Under the pieces are notes generated by a model. It was not told where the DNA came from. It did no database searches and saw only the letters and a program-made list of their open reading frames with translations. Shown here in pieces: positions 34,000-45,340 of a stretch of 64,000 bases of DNA. Source of the DNA: Phlebiopsis flavidoalba (taxonomy: Eukaryota > Basidiomycota > Agaricomycetes > Polyporales > Phanerochaetaceae); the NCBI GenBank assembly GCA_035772785.1, contig JAOCPU010000001.1, positions 992,001 to 1,056,000 of the forward strand. Direction: 5' to 3'. How positions within the stretch are numbered: position 1 is the stretch's first letter; every line of letters begins with the position of its first letter. The position numbers and the translations under genes were made by a program.

Positions 34000-36925
34000 G
34001 AGAAGAAATCCGGAAAGAGCAACGGCGGGAACCGCCATCGCCGCCCGCCCACCATCTAAGCAACGGTGAGTATAAACGATGTGAGCAAGAAGGTATCAAG
34101 TTCCGGAAATCTGGGGGGAACGCAGCTGCAGCTACGGATTTCGAGGATAATTGAGGTAAAAAATACCTCGCGCTGGGCTGTGAGCGTGCCGTCGGCTTTG
34201 TCAGCAGATTAACGCTATACTGTCTCACAGAAGAAAGACAAGGTAAATGATCATAACAATCATGATCAATTCGAGATAACTCACGTACACCCAGGCCAGC
34301 CTCAGCAAAGGGTGTCTTCTATGTGTCGCGATCGCAGTATAATTCCTTCGGCCTTGACGAAGGTACCGAGCGTGAGCAAATATGCCATTCGTTTGGAGTG
34401 ACGCTCTTATGTGGCAACTCTCAATCAAGCGGTAGTTGAACGGCGATGTTAGACCATAAGTAAATAAATACTCACCTTCATTCATCAGAACCTCCGCACG
34501 ACAAGAAAGTAGAAGCGGTCATTTTCTACTGCGCTATCACTAGGGCCACAAGATACTATATGAGTAAACAGTGAAAACAGGATATCGAACTTGGACCCCA
34601 CCGACTTACACCGCTAATTTTTCTAGTCACGTTAGCCTGCCAGCCTACGGTAGCCTACGGGAGGATTACACGTCGTGCATCTGTTGTGATAACAAATATT
34701 GAGTGATGGTTCTGCTTATCCATTGCAAATGGCTGGTCGCGATACTGACATAGACTTACATTTAGATCGGCGACGCTCCGCTCACGCGAACGGTACCGGG
34801 AATACTGCCAAAAGCGCCCTAATGGCTTCTCTGGTTGAGGCCTATTAGGATGTGGCTGTCCTCCAACAAGTATGCCCGGTGCGGTGTTCAATCACATCTG
34901 GGGTACAATGAGAGCCCACCACCCATCCGGCGGGGCCGCTGTTGGTAGTGTCCGCCCCAGCGCCGGTCGTCTTGAGCAATGAACGACGTCGTGAGGATGG
35001 AAGCGAAGGGAGGAACCATGATATGGGCAGGACCCTCGTGTGTGTGCGTGTGGGTAGCGGTGGGGCGGACCTACTAAGTGAGCAACAGACCCAAATAAAT
35101 ATGTTCAATGCTGCTTCCCACCTGATGAATATGATGGCCATATCCTTGGGTGCCGAAGGTGCCGGTGGACAGTGTTTTGAAGCTTCGAGGGGTCACAGCT
35201 GTAAACCAAGTCAGGCAGAGACGAGCCTCGGCTGGTCTGATGGGGCCTGCGGAGTTCTCTTGTCAAGCGAGAGGTAGATATATACCGTCCGGATCTGTGC
35301 ATATCTGGATACGCTGCGAAACTATGGGACGCATGACCCTAATACGCAGAAGGTGCATGAGCGCAGGCCCATTGTGTCCCTTACCGGGCGATATTCTTGG
35401 GCGAATCGTATTGTAGGTGCCATAAATGCGGCTGACTCGTCGTACACGGCGCAAGTATACCCCCGACAATCGAGGACGATCCCGCCTTTTTATCAAACTT
35501 CGTTCTCAAACATGTACAAGGGCGCGCTCCACTAAGAGGTCCATGCCGAGCGTAGCGTGCGCAAATTAGCCTGCCAGCCGTTTGGTATATCGGGGCCAAA
35601 GAGTGACACGTAATACCGATGTTGATATAGCGCGGTTTCTGACATCCTGAGTTTCATTTCTACACCCGGAGATGGAATTTTGAAAAAGTGGGTCGCACGC
35701 ATTTCCTTTTGCACAGTTAATATTTATTTCGAGTGTGGATGCGCCACGCCTTTTCGGTGACACGAATTGAGGCTAATTTTGAAGCATTAAAGCTTATCAA
35801 AAAAATTATACTGCTTCAGGATGATACTTGTCACGGTGAAAGCAAAAAAACGAGCATCGTTCTGAGGCTGATTGTTATGGGGCTACACCGACGGATCCGA
35901 CGTATGAGCCTATGTAAGTACAATGAGACAAGAGCAAGCTATAAGCCTCAGAAAAGGCAGAGTTACCATCTCATCTGGGCTGTGATAACGAATCGAGTGT
36001 CGACGAAAGCCTCATGACTGAATGGTTTTGATTTATGTCGAGGGTTTCTATTGAAAATGATGTGCAGCAACCTACCAATCCTTCAACAGTGAAAGAAGAC
36101 TCGATGAATGTGAGCGATCACACTGTAACAAAATTATGGTTGTTACGTACCACATGCTTCGTGTACATCGAAGACAGCTATGATCTACGCGTCCAGAAGT
36201 CCTCGCCTAATTACCGTCCAGCCCTCCATGGTCGATCTTCTGTCTTCTTTCTTCCGCTCGTGTGCTCTGTTCTACGTATTCTTCACCTCCGAGGCGACTG
36301 GAATGCCATGGGGCTTTGCCTTATAGCTCGGTGATCCTCTGAATAGGTATGATGCATATGTCGGACGAAGAGGGCGACGTCGTAGAGTCATGTTGAACGG
36401 TGCCAGGTCTGGCACCAGGGAAGTGCGTCTGGCCAGGTGTGAAGTTTTTGAAGGTCTTTTGGCCACAAGATCATCAACATCGTAGGGGTTTTCAAGTTGT
36501 GGTGCCAAGCTCGCCGGGGATCATAGGAGGAGGCTCGAACACAATGATACGGTTGGAACAGAGAGATCCAGGACATTGGTGAGTGTAGTCGCTTTGTGCA
36601 AGAGCCGCGGGTCGCCGCTTACACATCATTCCACAACTCCGCGCAGCGCCGCCAGACTGCTCCGGCCAAGCCACGAACACTAAAACGAATATGTTGCTAA
36701 AACAAGCTCCTGTACGTGGCCATGTCCCTACATGAGAATAATGCTGATGGGGGGCGAAAGTCATCCTTAACGTTGGGTAGTGAGATAGAAACTCACAAAT
36801 TGCGCCCGCAAAATCGCGATACGCCAGTGACAAGCCTGGGGTTTAATGAGGTAAACCATGCGCCCTATTTGCCAAGGGACCCCTCCTGAGAAAAAGCGGT
36901 ACGATGAGGCTCAACCGTGGTCTGT
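34000..36925. other. No gene recognised
   Basis: Nearly 3 kb with only short frames on both strands and no motif I can name. The string TTAGCCTGCCAGCC appears at about 34632 and again at about 35567, which may be a short dispersed repeat. From 35700 to 36050 the sequence is A/T-richer than its surroundings. Confidence 0.35.
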
Positions 36926-36929
36926 AGCA

Positions 36930-37380
36930 CATGATACTTGCCACGTCTACGAACCTTCGACGCCACACGTCACGGTCTTGTCTCTTCACCCACGACCGCG
37001 ACTCCTCGACGACAAACTTTGAACGGATTCGCCTATTGCTCGAACTCAGCCAACAGATCGGGCTTCAGCAAAATTTGCCATCAACTACACTTCAGGTCTT
37101 ACGAGACAATCCCGTCGACATCGTCGATCACTTCCCACTCTCTTCCTCCGGCATTTGTATCGTCGTACTTTCGGCCAAGACCGTAACGTTGGCGAGGATT
37201 GGGTTCTCGATCCAGTCATCGGACCTCGCGTGTCCACATCCAGTGGTGATAGTTCCTCGCCGTCCACCCCTAGCCATTGGGGTGCCACTTCGGCCTTTCG
37301 ACGAGAACCGTTCTAGAATGCCTTCAGCTCGCCAGGCGTGGATAGTGACCTGCCCGTCGCAGCACCCCTGACGTCGCTAC
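36930..37380 (+). CDS. Unidentified protein fragment, Ser/Pro-rich
   Basis: Plus-strand frames give TTNFERIRLLLELSQQIGLQ (about 37007-37066) and, in another frame, GEDWVLDPVIGPRVSTSSGD followed by SSPSTPSHWGATSAF (about 37193-37300) and SSPGVDSDLPVAAPLTS (about 37325-37375). The pieces look coding and lie on one strand, consistent with a frame-broken exon of a regulatory-type protein. I recognise no family. Confidence 0.25.
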
Positions 37381-37389
37381 AACGGAGTA

Positions 37390-40300
37390 GCCCTTGGATA
37401 TGCCTTCGACGTATGCAAAGTCATGGTCTTGAGGAAAGGGACTCTGTGAGAAAAGCTTAACTCTCCAAAGAGCTAGTCGGTGACTTATGGAACTCACCGA
37501 TGACGACAGGTGAGATAGTGGTCCCGTGCTGTTAAGTCTGCGAACCTGACGATTTGGGCAAACTAGCGTGCCCTTGAGGCGTTGGTTCAGCTGACGCACC
37601 GATCAATCGACACGCCTTCTCCTCACGTGCCGCACGTATAAAGCGCGACGAGAGGTCCGTCCCTCATCCACTCGTCCGGGAGGGCCCTCTCCGGCCGAAT
37701 ACACGAGGCTTGTCCATTCACACGTCGACTAGCCACGATATTCTACGCAAGACCTCGCGCATGCCACTCACCTTCCGTTCCACTGTCGTTCCCGCACCCC
37801 TCTGGCCGCATGCTCGCGTACCTGGTTCCGGGCAAGAAATTTGGAGAATCTCACGCACCCCACAAGAGATAAATCCGAATCTCGAGACGGGCGCATCTTC
37901 TGTCCCTTGTACCAAGCTCCGCTCGTGATCATGTCGGCTTGGATGGTCGCGATGGTGCCGTTGTTGAACATTTCCAATTCCACACATGCGCGTATTCGCC
38001 CCCTCGAGATCGCAGCATGCAACAGATTTACGAGCGTATGGTCAAAATGGGATCGCTGTCCATGATGAACGCGGTTTGAAGTCGGCTCCGGCTCTCAATG
38101 AAGTACAAATAACAAGGGGAACTGAACAAACCGGCGATGTGAAGCAATCAGCGCACAGAGATTCAGACGCGGCACTATAAGAAGTCCCACGTCCAGTTAT
38201 TTTTCTCCAGCCGTACCCAGTCCTGTCCAATCCTCAGCCTACCCAGTGTCCTTTCACCGACCCCGTCAGTGTTCGGGCTCAGTGAGTGGTAAGTTCTCGG
38301 GCCCTCTCTACCCATGAATTAACTGTGAGCATTGCAGATGCTTTACACCGTCACACAAGTCCCCTATTTTCGCGCCAAATCAGCCTCCGTTGCAAGGCGA
38401 TGAGCACTACATATACCCTTTGACTTGAACATGAACTATATAACGCAGCACGGGATCCCGCTGCATCTGGCTCATAATCAAAATATTCTGCAACATCTCC
38501 AAGGTCGAGACATTGGGATTGGTATACCCACGGACGGAAGGGCAAAAGTGTCGTTTTCGCTTGCAGGTGCGCCTCTCCCCTCGTCTTACGGGGAGCCCCG
38601 CCACATGAAAGACCCACAGCCCGTCGGGTATGCGCCATTTTCTCAGCAGAAACACACCCGCCGTCAAGTAGGCGGACAAAACGTGCCAATCAGTCCGTGC
38701 AAAAGCAGTCGAAACGGCCGCCGACGTCGTCGTCGCCTTCCTGCGCCAAGTAAGCACTCCACCGCGCTCGTTGCTCGCGCGTCTTTAGTCCTCACTCATG
38801 GCGACGTAGACGCAGCAGATGATCGCGGTTCCCGCGGGGGCGGAGGTACAATTCGGACACGGTCACATCGACGCGAACAGAATTGTCCTGCTTGGCCTCC
38901 GCCGCATGTCGCCTGCGAGCTTCCAGATAGAGCTCGCCATCCGGATTCCCTAGTCGCCTGGAGTAGTTCTGGGCTGCCTGGCTGTAGTGGATGACATGTG
39001 GCGTGGCCCCCAAGCGGTGCTTGGAATACACCGAGCGTTATTCCGTGTTGTAGACGTCCTGTGGGATCACGCTCGTATTCACCACACCCAAACATGGCCG
39101 TCCTGGCCGTAGCATCTTCCGCTCGCTGGCTCTGCGGCATAGCCATCTTAAACACAATAGCCACTATTCCTAGGACACGAATGAATCGATAGTGATCACG
39201 AATGCTGTGTTTTCCACAGCCCATCACAAAGAGACGTTGCAATTATCATGGAAGAAGTACAACGGCGCATTTGTTGTCCGTCTGAATCTGGAAGTCTCGC
39301 CAGTATTTCCCGGCGTGTTACCCGGGGTTGGCGGAGACTCTATGCTGACACCGGCGAAGCAGGAAGACTCGACATGCGTAGTATACTAGAAAGCGGCGGA
39401 ACAGTCGAGATGTACGCAGCGGTAGACCCGCGAACCTGAGGCAGGAGATTACTGCTATGCTTTTGTCCCGCGCTGCAGCGGTGGGTTCTGTCGTTTGAAA
39501 CAACATAGGACAAGGACAGTCTCGCGGACTCTTAGGACGGCGTCGGGCAGTGGTCGGAGACTTCTGCGGTTTGAAGACGGACGGTTGTGATCTTATGGCA
39601 TTACGAGAAGTTCAATATCGCCTGAAAAACGGATACATTGCAGCCTGAGGCACCATCGGCCATTCCTGCTGTGGACGTATCGGACGAGGAGAGTACTCAA
39701 CTGGGTGGTGGCACTATCGCAGCTGTGCCCGATTCTAGGTGAGATCCGGCTGGCTCACCGACCGTACACTCTCCGAGACCTGCCCCCGACTCTGAAATCC
39801 TCCTCCTGCATGGTGGAAAATGCATGTAGTGATATTCAGTGCATGGCGGACCGTTGGCAAGTTTTGTTTGTGATGACCATGTGTCTGTGGCAAGCTCGCT
39901 CCCAGTATGTGGCGTGAACGGGTGTGGTAGCTGATTGGGACGCACAATACGAGGCATTCTGACGGTCATGAGCGTGTGCGTCGTAAGGGAGGTTGGCTGT
40001 ACAGAGGTATCGTGGGCCTGGTGACGGGGGTCGAATACAGTGTACACCCCTCTTCAGCTCTCACAGCGCGAACGGGCTGAATCGAGCGACGGTGCGACAA
40101 GGAGAGTTCCCGCATCCCGTAACGATCTGCAACGTCCTCAGGGCGTCCTTGCAGCAGAGCGGTGCAACACCAGCGTCGCGCGTCATGCGAGCTTAAAGCC
40201 CTGGCAGAGCGTATCGCTGGACGTCGCTTGCACAAGCGACTTGCCGATTGCAGGCCAATTTGTCGACCCGCCTTTGTTGTGGCTGGCTGGTCTTCACAAG

Positions 40301-42280
40301 GTGAACTTCCTCCTGGGGCGGCGGCTATGGTACGTACTCGCTGAGCGTCGATATCCTCAGCCCTCTCATAGTTCTCTCATACGTCTGCGGCCTTGGACAA
40401 GCGGCATTGTCAACGAGAGGTCACAGGAGATCAAGAGTGGTACACTAGGGGCATCTGATGGGCTGCAGGTTTTGAACAGTCAGGTATAACTTTGAGTTTA
40501 TGCCCATACAACTCACTGGAGCAAAGGTTCTCCGCCGGCCACATACGGATAAATAGCCCGTCTGCTTGACTTGAATGGAAGAGGGTAGGAGCAGACCACA
40601 CGGTAAGACGTTATTTTCCGGGATTTTGCGTCCTTCATGCCTTATAGCGAGCAAGATTCAGCCAACAGTGGACTAAGCAGCCGCAATGAGTACTGACTTA
40701 CTCTCCCATTCATTTTCTCATGCAGTGCCAAGAAGTGCAGAAACGTGAGACCCATGCAAGATTCATTCAAGGAATTATCCGAATCAGCAGTGAAAGCTTA
40801 CAATGAAGGCTTCTGTTGAGACGTCATAATGGTCAGTGTCCATAAATCGGTTTTATTGCATTTTCCATTGAACACCTGCGGCCTATAGGTCATGTTTCAT
40901 CATTGACTTTTCTGAGCCATGGTACTCGATCTGGATCAGCGACAGTCAAGCCTCAACCGGGCGGTCACGGGTTTCCCTTGGGAACCAGCAGTTCGCAGTA
41001 GCAAAGCTCCAGACGCAGTACCAGCAAATATGCTATCGTGCAGGAATGTGCAAGCATAAGCTGGGTGATCGAGCTTGGGACGAGTGACAACAGTTCTGGC
41101 ACTGGGGACGTTCAAATTGTTGGGACAAGTCAGGTCTGTATGCTCCATGATCATTCGAGCTCCTTCGCAAATCGCATGATTTTTCAGATAGAATATACGG
41201 ATGACCATAGCACTCACTATGTTTCTGCGACTCTCCACATAGCACCGCAACTGCCGCGGGCAACATTGGCAGGCGCCCGCAGGTTTGTTCTTCGCGATTG
41301 TGTTCGAACTGTGTTTGAGCTCTTACCTGGACCCACCTGGACGCCTGCATCCAAACACCCACTTTGCCACCATTCGATCCTTTGTCCGGATGTCTTACCC
41401 TCGCTGCCTCTAGTTGCCTTCTCCTCCCGATGTCGCCGAGTTAAGGACTGTGCTATCTCGCCATGCGTGAAGACCTCAAGATCTGTTGGCGATGGGTGAA
41501 GCCGACGGTTCGATACACCCAGCGACCCCCATACCATCCGCTAAGCGTAGCTCCTGAGTATGGATAGCTTTGAGGGTTAAATTGGTAGCGATGGTTTCAG
41601 GCGTATAGAGTGAGTCGTCGCCGTTGTCTGTGGTGCACGCACCCTCACAACGAGCTGTCCTTCACGCCGGTGTCTAGCCTTTCAACTTGAACCCGGAACA
41701 CTATCTCCTACCCGCCAGCGCATCCGTTGAGGTGTCAGACCGGGTCATAAGGAGCGTATCGTCCTCCGAGGTTCGCTTGCTACTCGAACGCTCGTGGTAG
41801 TTGTCTGGGGAAGTCTTGGCCGCTCGATCTCAGATGATGCCATCCCACGTATCTCCTTCGTCCAGATCCTCAGTCAGACACTCTGCGATGATCGCCTCTT
41901 GTATGAATACAACTATCTTTCTAATTATACGTTCTATGACTGGAACCACATACCTATCTGGCCTGCATCTGTCGAAATGTCTCGATTTCACTGTGTGTTT
42001 ACTATTTGCGAGTCTTCATGTTCTATTTTTTCGATTGGAACGAAGCTAGCCGTAAGTGTTCAATGGCATGGTAGAGAACCTCATGATTGTTGCTGACTAC
42101 AAATTCTTACCATCCCGCTCTATTGAACCACGTTAAAACACCGGAAACACATTCACATCGCATCGATATCCCGTGTACCGTTCGAGCAGCCTTTGGAAAC
42201 AGATTCTACGGACCCATGTCTACTTCTTTGAAATCCTTTTGGCCCTCGCGGCATACAGTCATCATCAGCAGGACCTATAT
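37390..42280. other. Gene-poor region; isolated open frames only
   Basis: There are several frames of 100-190 codons, including 38425-38994 plus (189 codons, Arg/Ser-rich), 38796-39242 minus, 40040-40489 plus and 41038-41499 plus. They overlap frames on the opposite strand and none has a supporting motif. The minus-strand string QAAQNYSRRLGNPDGELYLE near 38975 has coding character but stands alone. I found no reverse transcriptase, integrase or transposase motif. Confidence 0.35.
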
Positions 42281-42284
42281 ACCA

Positions 42285-42870
42285 GCCTGATTCCGGCCCA
42301 ACCCTGCAGCAGCAGGGACCCCTGACAATGGGAGGGGAACCCTCCCAGGGATTTCGCCAAACCGCCCCCAGGACACGGACGGGAAGTCGGTCAAAATTTT
42401 CGTCCAAATCATACGGATTTTCGCTGCGGCTGTCCGGCCTGCTGCCGGACCAATATACGGACTTTCGAAGCCAAGGCATACTAATGTAGCAATAATCATT
42501 ATTGCTTCATCCATAGCTCTTCACCTCATCAATTCGACATTGATCTCGCAGGTTTACCATGTCCTTCCGCGGCGGTTTGGATCAATTCAAAAACCTCAGA
42601 TGATGATCATATCACACGTTCTGAGTCCGGCTCAAGCGGCGACCTCGACATGCTTACGGACTATTTGGGCAAGCTGCCGCCCCAGCCCGCCCGACCACAT
42701 ACGGACCAAACGTAGCCATCCGGACCAAAATTACTTGCTATTCTCGATACGGGATTATCTTCGGCACGGCTGTGTGGGGCCTCCGGCCCCCCAAAATTTA
42801 TACGGACGCCGGGTAGGGTTTCTCTCCATTGTCTAGGGGTCCCTACCGCAGCTGGTCGGAAAATTAGTGG
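42285..42870. repeat. Imperfect inverted-repeat element (MITE-like)
   Basis: The segment at about 42285-42465, read on the minus strand, resembles the segment at about 42655-42870 on the plus strand. The outer parts are closest: minus GGGTTCCCCTCCCATTGTC then AGGGGTCCCTGC (42345-42310), against plus GGGTTTCTCTCCATTGTC then TAGGGGTCCCTAC (42817-42847). Inward, both arms carry TATT-GG, GCCG/CAGCC, GGAC-AAAATT and TACGGA-type blocks in the same order. The two arms enclose about 190 bp. I see no transposase frame, so this is either a non-autonomous foldback element or two head-to-head copies of a short repeat. GC-rich palindromic pieces (CCGGCCTGCTGCCGG) lie within the left arm. Confidence 0.65.
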
Positions 42871-43128
42871 TCAAGCCCGATGGATCGCGCCCAGAACATG
42901 GGACATATCATCAGAGCGTCCGGTCGCGGTGGTAGTGCATTTGAATGTATGGGCAAGTCTCTGTCTTCCAAGCTTAGTCCTAGCGTTGGTATGGGAAGCC
43001 CCCGTGTGCGTCGGTGGGTCCATGAGTTTCCTGGTGCATATGGTCTCTGATTGATATCGAGATAGTATCGTGCCAGGGACATATTTATATCGGGAGGCTG
43101 CCGGTGAGGCTATGTCATTGTTATTTAC

Positions 43129-43918
43129 TTACAAAGTGTAAAGATGCATGTGAATCAGGTCAACAGCTTTTGGGCTTTGCACTGTGTCCCGTCCGCTCGT
43201 AGGTCCTAACGTTGCCTCATGATCAGTACATTGACTCAGCGAGGCTATCGCAACCACACACTCATGTGCCATGACAACGTGAACCACTCCGTCATTGGGA
43301 CGGAAGCCCATTAGCCTCCCACTTGCCATGGATAATCCGTCTGCCACAGCACTCAGAAACTTGGTAGGTCCGTCTGGATCCGGATCGCTATTTGTCGCCT
43401 GTGGCATCCCAGACCTCAACGTTACGCGCAATGAATTTTGAAGCCGATTTTTCGCCGTGGATGGGCCCCACAAGGGTGGACTATCGACCGCACGTATAAT
43501 TTCAAACACAACCATTCCTTACAAACTGTATTCGTTCAACGCAGCTGCACAAATCATCCAACATGAGGTGGCGTTTTTCGTCCACAAACAGGATTTCACG
43601 CACGTCTGATGGTCACGTCCGTTTGACAGCCAGGGGCTCCGGAGCCGACGTACGCGAAAGACGACGCAAGCCAGTCCCAATTGCTCGATTGGCAAGTTCC
43701 CTCACGGTTTTGTATACATACGTTACACGCTAGGATAATCATGGGACCGCCCTGCGAAAGCTATCGTACGCTTCTGAGATCGCCGAGTATCATGGTCACT
43801 AAGACTTACCGCGACTAGATACTGTTCCGTTTGGTCTTTAAGTTGTCTGGACCTTTTGCCGACCAAGATACCCCAGCCCCAACAGCAGTGTAAGAATGGC
43901 GAGCAGGATGAGCTCCAT
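43129..43918 (-). CDS. Possible unidentified gene starting with a signal anchor
   Basis: A minus-strand ATG at 43918 opens MELILLAILTLLLGLGYLGR, a textbook N-terminal signal or signal-anchor sequence, followed by a basic stretch and then a stop in this frame. About 400 bp downstream, an uninterrupted frame of 128 codons (43129-43515) contains LSMASGRLMGFRPNDGVVHV and VMAHECVVAIASLSQC. They may be exons of one secretory or ER-anchored protein. The link between the two is inferred and the family is unknown. Confidence 0.2.
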
Positions 43919-43935
43919 CACCTCTTCGGCTGGCT

Positions 43936-44600
43936 TCAGTGCATGGGTCCTGGTTCCCGGCACTCCGGGTCTATGTTCAAATGGCTATGGCGGCCAAATT
44001 GACAGCTGGTGCATTGCATTGAAACATGGAATGCTTTGGTAAAATGAGGTCCGGGTTGATCGAGGCCGTGAGCTGGTGCATATCGGAGGAATGATGAGGA
44101 ACCAGCCTGGTCCATCACGCAGGCTCCGTCGCCTCCAGTGCCCGAGCTGGTACCTTGCAGCGAGATTCTACGATCCAGGTGCTCAATATCCCGCGTAAAC
44201 GGTGTGTTTCGTGCTGTTTTCATGTGTATCGTCAACTCACACATAACTGCCTTGACTGCCGGACGGGTCGCCAGGCTTTGACGCACGAAGGCACAGACCG
44301 AGATTCGAAGACGAGGTGTGTGACCCAAGTCTCCGGAATCTATGAAACATGCGCGCCCCCCTAACTGCCCTGTGCCCACTAACGATGGAAATCATGGGAG
44401 ACCGGTATGTTCGTCCCGTAGTGTCTATTGCCTCTGTGGGCTGATTCAGCTCAATATCGCCTCCGTCACTTTTCCAGAACCTCTTACCTAAATCCTAGGA
44501 TAAAGACTCAACAACTCGGCGTTCTTCTATCAGTAACAGCACGAAGGCTATACGGCGTTTGCGAAAGATCCCGGTCTGCTCTGGCTTTATGAGCTGCTGA
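43936..44600. other. Unassigned; one 147-codon minus frame
   Basis: A minus-strand open frame at 43936-44379 has mixed composition (Ser/Thr/His/Cys) and no motif that I recognise. It lies directly upstream of the signal-anchor frame. Nothing else is visible. Confidence 0.25.
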
Positions 44601-44639
44601 ATGTACGCCTGCAGTATTCAGCCCCTCATTCGTTCCCCA

Positions 44640-44795
44640 CCTCCGCCTGTTCTCGCTCTCCTTGTTTGCTCCTTCTCTTTCCTTTTCCTTTTCCTTTCCC
44701 TCCTCCTGACTTTCTCCTTCTCCTTACCCTAGTCCACTCTTATCTATACTCCCTTCCCCTTCCTCTCATACCCTCACGCAACAATTTGTCCTGCC
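44640..44795 (+). promoter_or_regulatory. CT-rich core promoter
   Basis: About 150 bases of nearly pure C/T with TTCCTTTTCC repeats (around 44675-44700) end a few bases before an ATG at 44802. This is the usual appearance of a fungal core promoter and 5' leader, and its position marks the following frame as a real gene start. Confidence 0.5.
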
Positions 44796-44801
44796 CACGC
44801 C

Positions 44802-45340
44802 ATGGCGGACATTGGCAACGTTTATTCAGTACACGGTCGTCCATCAAGTCGAGTACCCACGCCATCAACCAGCCAGTGGACTTCGAGCCTCAGCCTATAT
44901 TGTTCAAGATTCGCGGATCTGCATATCAAGGCGTACCCTGTCGCTGGCTAATGACACCGACACTCCCGGACGTCTAGAAAGAGCACAAGACCCTTTGCGA
45001 TTCACATGCGGGACCAAGGTGTCTTTCCGCGTCCAAGTGAGCTGATCCTTTTCATGAGTCGTTGACGATTTCTCAATCACACATAGCCAGAAGGATGCGG
45101 ACCGTTTACTGTGCAAAAAAATGTGCGACGCCGTGTGGGGCAGCGGTATGCTATCATCAGCTACATCCAAGCTGTCAAGCTGGTGGCAAAGGTCTATGAA
45201 GGCATTCATTGAGGTAAATGCGACGATCGAATATCAGTCTCTTAGGCTTAGTGTTCGATACTAAACGAAGTTTACTATCTCTAAGAGCCAACGACACGGG
45301 TGTCACCAACCCGACTCAGCCATATCAATTTGGTCCTTAA
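44802..45340 (+). CDS. Unidentified gene, 5' part
   Basis: The ATG at 44802 (context GCCATGG) opens MADIGNVYSVHGRPSSRVPT, then the frame changes to one reading QPVDFEPQPILFKIRGSAYQ and later one reading RAQDPLRFTCGTKVSFRVQ, which ends at a donor-like GTGAGC near 45036. A second exon-like segment (about 45090-45210) reads KDADRLLCKKMCDAVWGSG and SKLSSWWQRSMKAFIE and ends at GTAAAT. The promoter, start context and splice-like junctions make a real gene likely, but I cannot assign the family or the 3' end. Confidence 0.4.

Noticed and set aside
38425..38994. Plus-strand frame of 189 codons
   Set aside because: It is Arg/Ser-rich, overlaps long frames on the minus strand, and has no recognisable motif or splice support; I left it as unassigned and did not call a gene.
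44675..44740. TTCCTTTTCC array as a microsatellite of interest
   Set aside because: It is part of a CT-rich leader before a start codon, as expected for a fungal core promoter.
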